DNA of 64,000 bases, taken from positions 371,676-435,675 of the forward strand of contig BCIG01000025.1 of assembly GCA_001599915.1 (NCBI GenBank), given 5' to 3'. This stretch comes from Symbiotaphrina buchneri. Lineage: Eukaryota; Ascomycota; Symbiotaphrinales; Symbiotaphrinaceae. This document shows positions 11,014-20,825 of this stretch, one piece after another. Numbering within the stretch: the stretch's first letter is position 1; every line of letters begins with the position of its first letter. The notes under the pieces are model-generated. The model was not told where the DNA came from and ran no database searches. It saw only the letters and a list, made by a program, of their open reading frames with translations. A program made the position numbers and the translations under genes.

Positions 11014-11995
11014 ATGCCAATTTGCATCGAATGTCGCTATCCGGTCCAGCAGCTATATACTGTCTACAGCAAAGCCGATGACCGCGCCTTAGGCAAGGGC
11101 GTACGTCTCACACAATGCCCTCGCTGTAAGCGCTTTGCGGACAAGTATGTCGAGCATGACTTTGTCGTGTTGTTCATAGACCTGGTCTTGATCAAACCGC
11201 AGGTATATGCATTCTGGCATTTGGCAAATGGCTGGGCTAAATCATCGCAGGTGTACCGGCATCTTCTGTTCAACCGCCTAGGAAGGGAAGATGACAGATT
11301 CGATGTGAGCATCCAACTCTAGTGCGATTGCCCCGTCTTCTGACAGCAACCAGCCAACCATCATCCGGCTTGGAGTGCTTCTGTTACTATTTGATGTCTA
11401 CCTAACATGGGCACGCGTGGAAAAACAAGAACCATTCGATGAATCGGCATCTCTGACGCCCAGCTTGCTGGCCCAAAAGCCTATATTCATTCAGTACTTA
11501 TTCTTCTGTACGTCCTTCGCCCACAGTACGGCGATCTGCCACTAATGACAATCCTTGAACTCAATAGTATTCCTATGTCTCACGGAGTCTCTGACATTCC
11601 ACCTGACGATTCGTGTCCTTGCCCGCTTCCTCCTTCATTATCCACGCCCGAATTCGGTCAGCACTGCGTTGCTTGTCTCCTCTTGTACGAAACTGTTCCC
11701 GATCCTCATGGTCATCTGGGACTATGACATCCCAGCGGCGGCTAAGAGTGTCGGCTGGGCGGTTGTGTTGAACAACGTCGAGGCTCTGAATATCTTGCTT
11801 GGATGTGGATACCTGAAGGCGGGACTGCTGGCAGGCCTGGGTGCAGTGGCACGTATAGCTACTGGGAACGCGGTCATGAGCGCGATGGGTCTGGAAGGGG
11901 GCACAAGCGGTGCTCAAATTGCAGATTTATGGACATTATGGGAATGGGTCAAGAGCTGGATAGATTTACTGCTTCTGCATATGCCTTTGGGCTAA
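11014..11995 (+). CDS. ARV1: ARV1 lipid-homeostasis protein
   Basis: Four exons (11014-11202, 11251-11304, 11354-11507, 11568-11995) give 274 aa. The N-terminus is the Arv1 zinc ribbon: Cys4-x2-Cys7 and Cys35-x2-Cys38 (MPICIEC, QCPRC), followed by YVEHDFVVLFIDLVLIKPQVYRHLLFNR, the family signature. Several membrane segments follow up to a C-terminal hydrophobic end. Arv1 is an ER/Golgi membrane protein needed for sterol distribution and early GPI-anchor steps. The start is the ATG just before the first cysteine pair. All introns are GT-AG. It converges on the V-ATPase subunit e gene. Confidence 0.93.
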
Positions 11996-12274
11996 CACCA
12001 ACGCATCGAGTACAGCTCTCTGACGCGAATATTTGTCAAATGCACGAGCCACTCTGGACCAACAGACTGTACTGTACCATTCCATGCTCCTATGCTCCAG
12101 TATGTATGAGCTAGAGCACCATAAGTGACACCGGGCGCCTTAGTAGGGACACACCACACGCCAGCACTTCAAGCGGGAACTGAACCTCGTGTGTCGATGC
12201 CGAACCTTCCACAAGTGCTCTTTCTGCTAGCCATGTGTATTGTAGACTTCTTTCCTCCACTGGTCCGAACGAAT

Positions 12275-12737
12275 CTATAGGGAAACCTTCTCCGGCCGCA
12301 GGTCGTTCCGCCTTGGTACGATAAGTGGATGCCACTGCGCGAGAAAAGTGATGCCTGCATCAATGGATCGCATTAGACATTGAGCATATGGACAGAGAAG
12401 GTGGATGATGTGCTCTCTGCTTATAGTAAGATCGAAGGGGCAGCTCATAGACATACACCACATAAGATAGCAGCTAGCAAACGATAGGATGAGGGTGCTC
12501 CGCCAGACTCTGCGGCTCCGTCAGCGGTTATGGACATCTGGAAGGGATGCCGCAGCTTTAGAGATGTGCACTTACGTCTGGTTTTCTCCTTTAGGCGCAA
12601 AGAACCAGGCGGCGAGTGAAGCCGCAACGACTATGACTAGGCCAATGATGATGCTCCAGCTGGTTCCAAGAAGTCATTGTCGGTTAGCACGGGAGCCATC
12701 GAACACAACACAAGATATGGGCTTACCCGTTCGCCAT
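12275..12737 (-). CDS. VMA9: V-type proton ATPase subunit e
   Basis: Four small exons (12737-12727, 12659-12576, 12509-12457, 12354-12275) give 75 aa. The product starts MANGWSIIIGL, has a first membrane segment ending AAWFFAPKGENQT, then VWRSTLILSFASCYLMW and a second hydrophobic part, and ends HPLIVPRRNDLRPEKVSL. This matches the two-helix subunit e of the membrane Vo sector, which acidifies the vacuole. The first exon has only 11 coding bases and no exon is long enough to be found by length alone. Every junction is GT-AG with a recognisable branch (CGCTGACGG in the second intron). Confidence 0.93.
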
Positions 12738-13428
12738 CTTCCAGCACAGGATCTGGGCCTTGTCCTCAGCGGTGATGTCTGCTCACTGCTTCTGTTGCCT
12801 GAGTTCGCATTGACGTACTACGGCAAGGCGTTTTAGGTTCCAGGTTCGTATGAGTACATTTGTACCTACCTTACCTTACCTAAGTTAAGTACTCCGTACA
12901 ATGAGTTGCTCGGTCGGTTAAAGTTGCCGACCGCCTCCCTCGTAAGGAGTAGGTGTCTTCGGTACGGTACAAGTACGACATAAGGCCATCGCACATCGCA
13001 ACATTTATTGAACGCTGCTTAGGTCTCGGTCAGACAAATTGATTCTCTATTACGGACCCGTTCAACGAATGCTGCTGAGTTCTCGTCCCTAGAACCTATT
13101 GTTTCGGCCCCTGGCTCGGAACAAGTTGCCTCTCAACAGTTGCCGACCCCGGATTGCCGTTAAAGGTAGGTTACTAGAAAGAAAAATACATGCCTGCAGG
13201 CTTCAAGCCACACCGACCAGACTGGACATGTCAGGTGGAGCAGCGGAACACTCATACAGCTTTCCAATAGGCGGCACCTCCCAAGCTGCTCCGCCGTCAT
13301 CTCGGTACCACGGTCTTTGGACCTCCTAAATGAGCACCACCAAGCGTAGAGATGAGCGTTGTTGCTGCGGCCTGTGGCCGAAAGGGAGCCAATTGCCGTC
13401 TGCAAAAGCAGACTAAGAAGGAAGCCAT
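12738..13428. repeat. intergenic, promoter side of VMA9
   Basis: The part next to VMA9 (about 12850-12980) carries the TACCTTACC/GGTAC motif in several copies. The rest, up to the 3' end of the Ran-binding gene, shows no supported gene; the open frames have no recognisable content. Confidence 0.6.
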
Positions 13429-15544
13429 CTACAATTCCGCTTGAGCTTCGATGATCCTATCGTACAACTCCCTGACCAGATCGTTATGCCTAGTCTGGAG
13501 CACCTTGTGGTCAGCCAGTGCAAGACTCACCAAGTACGGCATAAGGGCCGAGTGAAGTAGCGACAAAGTGATATGCCACTTACCCGTAGTAAAAGAGGCA
13601 CTGGCTTTCCCTCCTCCATTCCTGCCAGACTGATCGACGTTCCTGTAGGCGCTTCCCCCTTTGCATCGCCAAATTTCATTCCCTTCAACACTGGTGAGTT
13701 GAGTACAAGCCTATGCGACCCATCAGCCCGCATAATCAAGCGGGCCGTCTTCTTTGACTCGGACCCCGCGTCCTCCCCCGATTCGGACATATTGAGCTTG
13801 AGGATACCGATCCCACGCTCTTTCCATGCCTTCTCCGCCGTGTTGAAATAGAAAAGCTTCCCACGACACGAGAAGAGTGTCGTCTCAGCTTCCTCACCAG
13901 TCTCCACTAGAACCATAATCAGTGCCAGGTCAGACTAAGGACGCCATTGAAAGCGATAGCTACCTTCTTGAATGTGGAAACGTTTGTCATCCTTTGACTT
14001 GTTCTCTTCCTCCGCGCCTTCCAATTGCTGTGAAGCATCCTCCCTATCTTCTTCACTGCCTTCATCATCCTCTTCATCGTCATCAGGTGCACCGAACGCT
14101 TTGCTCGGACCGCCACCCAGAGCAATAGTGCCACCAGTACTAGCCCAGCTGGGAAGCCCACCATCCTTCGAAGCACCAAAACCTGAACCAAGCGCTCCCC
14201 CAAAGCCGGAACCGAGGGAACCAAAAGCAGGAGTGCCGGAACCGAAAGGAGACACTCCAGCTGTTGCAGCCGATGCAAACCCTGAAGATGCTCCATTTGG
14301 GGAGCTCCCGAACCCGTGCTTGTTTGCAGTCCCACCCGCCAAGCTAGACAAGGGAGGAATTGAAGTACCCAAAGTACCGAATGGACTAGCCGCCGAAGTC
14401 GTCGCTGATGCACCCAGCGCCCCGAATGGCGAAGTCGTCGATCCTGCAAGCTTGCTAAAGCCAGACGCAGCGAACGCGGCATCAGATGTCTGGGACTTTG
14501 TAGTTGTAGTTTTGCCTGTCCCAGCAGAAGGTGGTCCAACTGAAGGCGACTTGCTACCGGCCAAAGCGGCAAAAGGTGATACGGTGGATGTGTTTGCGAA
14601 ACCACTTGTTGCAGGGATCTGAAGGCCCTTATCAGTAGAAGTCAAGCATGAATTTTGGGCTGTAATACCTCAGTTGCGACCTTTTTGTCACGGTGCTCAG
14701 TTGTGGGGGAAGAGTCTCGCGACTTCTTCCTGTCGGGCTTGTGGACATTTTCTGGCAGCTGGGCAGTGACTGTTGACTCCTTATCAGACTCGACTCTGCC
14801 GTCACCGCCATCGTCATTCGGCTGAATTGCTCCTTCCGGCTCCGAGTCCTTGTCCACTTGGTCTCTGCTTCTCTTTCTGCGAATAGCTTTCCCTTCGGTT
14901 GTTTCTTGCGTCTCGCCAACGAGAGTCTCTGCTTCTTCGGGTTTGCCTTCTTGACTCTGCTCCGGAGAATCGAGGTGCGATTCGGGTTTGGAAATGTCCA
15001 GCCCAGCCTCTGATTTTTCATGTTCAGGTATATTTGCGATCGAATGCTCCTCTTCCTCTGGGACACTCCGATCGGCGGAAGCAATGCCGGTGTTACCCCG
15101 TGTATTTGGTTGCCCAGTGGTAATATCTCTGCTCCTTTTCCGGCGATGCTGGCTTCTCTCTCCACTCGCTTGGGCCGGATCTTCGGTTGTGAGACTTTCT
15201 GATTCATTCTGCAAGTCATCGAAGCTTCTCTTCCGTTGCGGCCTGCCCCTGGCGACGCCTGGCAGATCGCCCGCGTCTTCTTTCTCATCCGCAGCAGAAG
15301 TGGGAGCTGAGACTTCCCCTCCTACTGCCGCTGTATCTTCCTCGACGACGCCATATTTAGGCAAGCCGGCGATGCTCGTTTTCTTGAGTTTCTCGCGTAG
15401 AGGACGTTCCCCTTCTCCACTATCGGCACCATTCAAGGTCTCCGTTTTATTGCCACTAACTTTATCTGAGGCATTGTCGTGAGTACGCTCGACAGCAGCA
15501 GGTGCCGGTTCAGCAATGGTCGTATTCTCTGCAGGTCCTTCCAT
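13429..15544 (-). CDS. YRB2: Ran-binding protein, Yrb2/Hba1/RanBP3 type
   Basis: Four exons (15544-14669, 14618-13964, 13906-13584, 13494-13429) give 639 aa. Near residue 50 is REKLKKTSI, typical of Yrb2/Hba1. The middle is charged with several KKRSRD/RKRSRD basic patches (likely nuclear localisation). Then comes a nucleoporin-like stretch with many SPFG, GFG and FGS repeats. The C-terminus is a RanBP1 fold (about 510-635: ETTLFSCRGKLFYFN, WKERGIGILKLN, RLIMRADGSHRLVLN). Known role of the family: cofactor of Crm1-dependent nuclear export, binding Ran-GTP. The last exon (THRNDLVRELYDRI...) was found by frame and branch site. Start chosen at the Met in front of EGPAEN; a longer in-frame start exists at 15685. 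Confidence 0.88.
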
Positions 15545-16318
15545 GATGTAGATAGGCAGCCGTGAGGTTCTTTGCCCTTGAAACCCTGTCAAACTCGACG
15601 AGGGGAGCGCAGTAGATAGCAAGGTGTAGGGGCACCTTAGATATTGTAGTCCTAGAGGGGAAAGCCAACGCTGGAGAAGCCGCACGCAGAACGCTTAGGA
15701 AATTGCCTAGGTCGATCTAAGCAGCGTCGGATGGATGATGACTATTGCGGATTGTCCACCGTCAGCTGAACTGCTTGCTTTCGACATCCAACATGGCATG
15801 TAAAGTCGATGATTCAAAATGACTGAGACTTACAGTCAAAGTGATATGACTGTCGCGGTGGGCAATTGCAACGATGACGTTCTCACATGGGGGGTGGATT
15901 CACAATCCGAAAGAACATGATACTGGATGCAGCTGCGGCAGATCACAGGAATGGCCAATGTTCATAGAAGGCCAGTGGAAAAAAGCGCAACGAGATACGG
16001 AGCAAGGCTATGTTGGGCCCTCGCGAGTTGTTGTTGTCACATTGGAGAGCGGGCCAGTTTGGGTGGCATGGATAGCGCCGTTCACGGCATCGCTTGTGCC
16101 TCGCGAATGAAATTCATTGGATTCACCAGTCAATGTCATCCAGATCCACTTCAAAGATCCTTGGTATGCACTCCACACAAGCGTCCGGAATTCACAGCTC
16201 GACTACGATGTAATGATGATCGATTATTATCTGCCACAGCATTTATTCCCTTGCTTCACTCTGATGCATCGCGAGTAAACACCAACGAATGCTTCACCAG
16301 GCTCACCACGATCCTTGT
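15545..16318. other. intergenic
   Basis: About 770 bases between the Ran-binding gene's 5' end and the Yip gene's 3' end. No coding region, RNA or repeat is supported. Confidence 0.55.
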
Positions 16319-17381
16319 TCAGCTGATAAAACATAAGCAGCCCAGCGAAACGTAGAATATCAGCAGTGGATATACTGCGATGCCTACTCTGTTCCGAACC
16401 ACTCCAGAGCCTCCCAGAATGCTAACGCCGGCAGCCAATGACCATGCGACTAACACTATATAAACCGGTATGCGCGGTATTGCTGGTAGATGTACTGCGC
16501 TCAACAAGGCTGCAATGACCAAAGGGAAGAGCGTGTAGCCAATTATGCAAACGGACTGGAAGAATGAACTGTAGAGATATCCCTGTCAGCAAGGCCTACA
16601 AAACAGCAAAGCGAGACGTCAAACTTACATATTGCCCCCCAGTAATTTGATCTGGAAAGTCACGACAGCTTCGCCGATCCATACCATGGCGAAAACACCA
16701 GAAAATACAAGTGATTTCTGATCAGATGACGCCGTCGTACTTAAAAGCAAGCTCAAAAGCAGGCTGAAGACCAGTGGACCCCTAAGAGCTAGCATTAGCA
16801 AGGAAGCAGCCCACAATCCCAGCAGCGACAGGCTCACCAAAGATCCCAGTCCCTGAGGCCTTCACTCATGCCACCTTGGAGGACAACGTCTGCGTCCGGC
16901 CACCTGCCAATACCCAATAAGCTGTTTGCTCCCGGTCGACCACCTTCACCCCGCTCCGCTGCTCCTATGCCGCCTCCACCCTGGAGCATGCCACCCAGCA
17001 GATATTTAGGCCAAAGCACTTGTCGCATCTTCTCCCATACTGCAAGGATATCACGTTTCAAAGTATCCCAGACACTCTCGTCAATTGTGTTGCTCGGGGC
17101 ACGTCGATCCTCGCCCGGTATTCTTGAGGTAAGATATGACTCTGGGATGGGATTCGACTCAGGCTGCCGTTGGATATTGCCGGTCAAGGGCGCGGTGTCT
17201 GTCGTTGCCGGTTCGCCCAATGGATCATCGAGGTCATTGATATCAGCTAAGGTGCTCAGCTCATTGCTCTGAATCTAGACGGTGACAGGACAGAGTTACC
17301 GTCATCTGGATCTATAAGATCTTGCTCGATGGCAGCCGGGTCGTCATAGCGCTCGTATGGGCGCGACGATGAACTCGCCAT
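16319..17381 (-). CDS. YIP4: YIP1-family Golgi protein, Yip4/YIPF6-like
   Basis: Exons 2-4 are secure: about 17266-16838, 16781-16629, 16568-16319. The peptide has the Yip signature DLWGPLVFSLLLSLLLS, FSGVFAMVWIGEAVVTFQIKLLGGN, ISFFQSVCIIGYTLFPLVIAALLSAV and a C-terminal GGSGVVRNRVGIAVYPLLIFY, with five membrane helices. Family members work in ER-Golgi vesicle traffic with Rab GTPases. The N-terminal exon from 17381 (MASSSSRPYERYDDPAAIEQDL...) looks coding, but its only good donor (GTAACT, about 17305) leaves it one base out of frame with SNELSTLADINDLDDPLGEP. Either a non-canonical splice, a sequence error or a small indel is involved. About 300 aa in all. Confidence 0.82.
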
Positions 17382-17834
17382 GGCGCGAACTATCTATAGG
17401 TCGGTAGAGCGGAGATCAATTACCAGAGATCAAATAAGTGGAAGATGCAATCTGTAGCCCGTCCGATCGCTCATTGAGTGTTGTAAGCTGAAGGTGCACG
17501 AACTAAGGTAGCCAATGTTCTGGGACTAAACGCGTGTTCTCACGCACGGACCACATAGATCGTAAAATGGGGGGCTCGGAGGATAAGCACCTATGAATCT
17601 TCCACCGCAAGCACCTCTAGGGGAATTGCGGCATGGGTTATCACTGGCGTTGTGAGGTCTCTAGTACATCCGGCATTGTGAGAGCTATTTCGACATTTCA
17701 AATCAAACAAAGATGAACAAGATTTGATTAACAACCTCAGTCAAAGCAGAGGACAATTGATCAGTTCCCAGATCCTCCCTATACGCATGTATAGAGGAGC
17801 TCAAGGGCACGGGTGTATCAGATCGTTTGACAAA
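17382..17834. other. intergenic, Yip gene promoter side
   Basis: About 450 bases between the Yip gene start and the cutinase stop. Nothing beyond ordinary non-coding sequence is seen. Confidence 0.5.
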
Positions 17835-18589
17835 CTAGATCTGAACCTTTTCTTTGACAAAAGCTGCTGCCGCAGGGGCGTCAATGGCATAAGATAAGTG
17901 CTCGGTGTCAACAACAGGCAGAGAGTCACAAATCAAGTCAAACGTAAAGCAGAATGTATCCACAACGTCTGCCAGAATGTTCACCATCGGCTGTCCTTTA
18001 TTTGGATCACCAAAGAGTACCTAGATCCCATCAGGGTTGCTCAATTCATCTCCGCAGATATTGAAATCATACCACAGCTTTCACTAAAGAAGCAACTTCT
18101 GCACTGATTTGCTTGATGCCGAGATGCACCACCTGGGCTCCTTGACTAGACAACATGTTGGTAAGCTCCCATTGCAGCAGAAAGAACTCACCTGTATCCG
18201 GAAAGTATGATCTGCGTATCAGGGCATTCCTCTGCCGCCAAACTCGTAAGCTCTGCCAATGTTGCTGCGCCTTCTGGATCTCCCCCTTCGAGGTAACCCA
18301 AGATGGTTGCGCCATAATCCACTCCTTGCACGGCAATGTTGCTTGCTCCAACGGAGTCATCTAGCGCATGGAAAAAGGGTGGCCCGGCGAGCATACCAAC
18401 ATTCCCTAGCTCTATAGTCCCGCGGGCGAAGATGACGGTGACAGGCTTGCAAGGACCGTCTAAGAGCTCGTTGCGTGTCGTTGCAAGATCTGTTTGTCGT
18501 TCGAGTAGCTTGCTGGGAGCTGCAGAAACGGATGGGAACTCAAGGAGAGCAATGAGAATGAGTAAGAACTTGGACATTATAAAATACAT
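17835..18589 (-). CDS. cutinase, secreted serine esterase
   Basis: Three exons (18589-18192, 18145-18073, 18020-17835) give 218 aa. Residues about 5-23 (MSKFLLILIALLEF...) are a signal peptide; the second Met at 18577 may be the true start. The alpha/beta-hydrolase core is clear: CKPVTVIFARGTIELGNVG, then the nucleophile elbow GYSQG with Ser133 (its codon is split by the first intron), then FGDPNKGQP. The acid and histidine are plausible in FDLICDSLPVVDTEHLSYAID. Cysteines are placed as in other cutinases for two disulfides. Such enzymes cleave cutin and other polyesters outside the cell. It is a plant-surface or saprotroph enzyme in an otherwise housekeeping setting. Confidence 0.92.
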
Positions 18590-19616
18590 GATGAATCAAC
18601 GGACACATGCGTGGACAGAAAGTAATGAGGAGGCCATATCCAGACGCTCCTTCGGCGGCTTTGCAGATTTTTAATCCAGGTCTGCACTTGGGTGTAGACC
18701 ACTTGACTCCTCTAACAAATCCACATTGCCCAGATTGGCAGAGCTGTCTCTGCTAATCAAGCCACAACAGACAGGGACTATTATGCGGAACGGCTCCGCG
18801 ACAGCAGGAATCAGGGGATACCTCAGGCATCATCTTAAAGTGGAACGCTTATGAGACCAATGAAAAAGAAAGATGGAGATGCCAATGTGAAGAACGCACA
18901 AAAGAAGGTTTGTTACGACGTTAAAGGGGGGCCTCTGACCGCGGCCTGGAGCCCATGGGCCGACCCCGCACCCACATGGCCGTACGGCAACTTGTAATGC
19001 GGTCCTGACTGATCATTTCTGTCCATCCCACCACTCCTCAAGTCATCGAGCGAATCGAGTTGGAACTTGAGCTCCGCATCGTAGCTCTGGCGAATAGGGT
19101 TCATGAGCGAGAGGACTGATGTGACGAAAGGAGAGGACGTGAAAGCACGGAGAATAGTAAGCGAGCTGCTGATTCGTCGGTGCTAAAACCATGAGCTCTG
19201 GTGCAGACAACAACAGTTCACGAGGTCGAGAGTCGCGCGGTTACAGGGAGGCAGCGGAGCAATTATAGTAATATCAGTCTTCGGAAATATTGTAACAACC
19301 GCCTGAGTCTATCCCAACATGACAAGTGCCCATGCATTTCCCCTCAATCTTATGCGCCGTTGCCCTGGCCCAAGGAAACATCTCTTAGGACCTTCTAGAG
19401 CCCAACCCGATCATACACTGCGAGCGTACAAACAGCCCGCTCATGGATGATTCTAACAGATATTGACTCATCGGCGCGCACTTGCCCGGCACGAACAAAT
19501 CCTAGGAGGGGCACTGCACGGACACTGCGATACCAGATAGCGCATTTATCATACGCCCCCTTGACGACGTGCATGAACAATCGTCCACCTTCCAAGTAAC
19601 GTAGAGAGGGGCGTTT
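18590..19616. other. intergenic, cutinase promoter side
   Basis: About 1 kb. Apart from the doubtful small frame at 18913-19104, no gene or repeat is supported. Confidence 0.45.
18913..19104 (-). CDS. possible small protein, 63 aa, unrecognised
   Basis: An uninterrupted ATG frame begins MNPIRQSYDAELKFQLDSLD and is fairly polar, with good GC preference at third positions over its first half. The C-terminal third is Gly/Ala/Pro-rich and less convincing. No family is recognised, and no introns were identified. It lies alone between the cutinase promoter and the MRP21 3' end. It may be a genuine short gene or chance. Confidence 0.3.
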   Translation of the reverse strand: MNPIRQSYDAELKFQLDSLDDLRSGGMDRNDQSGPHYKLPYGHVGAGSAHGLQAAVRGPPLTS

Positions 19617-20384
19617 CTACCACCCTTGGGCCTTCATCTTTTGAACTTTGCTGACAATAGCTTGAAACCCACCCCTGAATCGCTTCCTCCACCTCTGAGT
19701 CTTCAATCTTTTCTTCTTCAGTCCAGGCCTCTCATGGAAGCGTTGCCGGTTGAAGTCGTACTTGACTCGATTTACAGCCAAGGCAATAGCTAATTTTCGA
19801 AAGCCACGGGCAAGATCCACACCATGAGACTGATTAAGTTCAACACTCCGCCCTAAATTTGGTCCAAGTCGCATACTCGGCACTGGAGGCGGTTTGACCT
19901 GTTGCGCTGCAGCCTTGTTGCGGTCAGCCGGTTTCAGGGGACTCGGGTCGAGCATCCTCTCGACGGGAACATGGCTTCTGCCCGATGTCGCCCGCTGAAG
20001 TGCCGACCGGAGATCGGACGCGGACGTGTGAGGTGATGTGGCCCTGTTTTCGAGCTGAGCGTCGCGAGATGAGAACCGGGATGTCTTCCGCGAAGCGGCC
20101 TGGTTCCTCTTTAAAAGGGAGCTGATGTCGAAATTCGATCCCTGAGTCGGATTTGCAGTGCTGCTACCAGCCGACGTAGCGGCCCGGTCATCAGCTGTAC
20201 TGGAATCTCTTGATTCCTGTGCTCTTCCGTGGCTGTATGTAAAGGCTCGCGGAGTAGAACCATACTGCCATTGCCGTCCTGGTGTGCAGGGAGCACTTGC
20301 AAAGGCTATGACCGGCGTGAGGAGAGGTGTACCAGGGAGTGACCGTAACCGTAGCATGCTATGAGCAGCATGGCGAATGTGCAT
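19617..20384 (-). CDS. MRP21: mitochondrial ribosomal protein bS21m
   Basis: A single exon gives 255 aa from the Met at 20384 (MHIRHAAHSMLRLRSLPG), an Arg-rich, acid-free N-terminus fitting a mitochondrial presequence. The long middle is Ser/Arg-rich and poorly conserved in this family. The last 60 residues carry the S21 signature: NRQRFHERPGLKKKRL, then RWRKRFRGGFQAIVSKV and a terminal KAQGW. The family is a small-subunit protein of the mitochondrial ribosome. An in-frame Met at 20456 gives a longer form but a poorer targeting sequence. The gene is divergent from the RBM25-like gene across a 440-base promoter. Confidence 0.88.
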   Translation of the reverse strand: MHIRHAAHSMLRLRSLPGTPLLTPVIAFASAPCTPGRQWQYGSTPRAFTYSHGRAQESRDSSTADDRAATSAGSSTANPTQGSNFDISSLLKRNQAASRKTSRFSSRDAQLENRATSPHTSASDLRSALQRATSGRSHVPVERMLDPSPLKPADRNKAAAQQVKPPPVPSMRLGPNLGRSVELNQSHGVDLARGFRKLAIALAVNRVKYDFNRQRFHERPGLKKKRLKTQRWRKRFRGGFQAIVSKVQKMKAQGW

Positions 20385-20825
20385 GGCGAAAACTTGACAT
20401 GGAGACCGCGTGATCGCTGCAGTTTTCCTTCCTTGCAGCCTTTGTGCTGTTTGCAAGTGGTCGAGTTGAAGACTTTATGTACCTTAAGTTGTAACTTTCC
20501 CATGTACGGAGTACCTTAGATAGACTTAGTTCGCACAGCCTAGGTAAGGTACCGGGAATCAGGGACGAAAGATTTCGGCATGCCGCTTTTGTGGAACTCA
20601 AGCTGCCTTGGTACCTCAAATCGTACAGAGCGTGCATCGTACTTCTAGTTCGCATGCGCAAATATGCAAATGAAGAGCTCAAATTACCAACAGCTCCTTT
20701 AATGCCAATGAGATAATCGCGCGTCGCTGCAATATTCGATATTCCACTGCCGACGGGTGTACCTGGCACACTAGGAATACAGTTCCTCCCATTCCGGTTT
20801 CATCTCTCGCGTGGGCCTTGTGAAG
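20385..20825. repeat. shared divergent promoter with GGTACC motifs
   Basis: The region between MRP21 and the RBM25-like gene. Around 20480-20610 it holds repeated GTACCTTA/TAGGTAAGGTACC motifs like the other promoter-side gaps. No gene is supported. Confidence 0.6.

Noticed and set aside
13972-14622. 216-codon plus-strand frame
   Set aside because: It lies wholly antisense to the Ser/Gly/Pro FG-repeat part of the Ran-binding protein, whose exons join to a complete RanBP1 domain.
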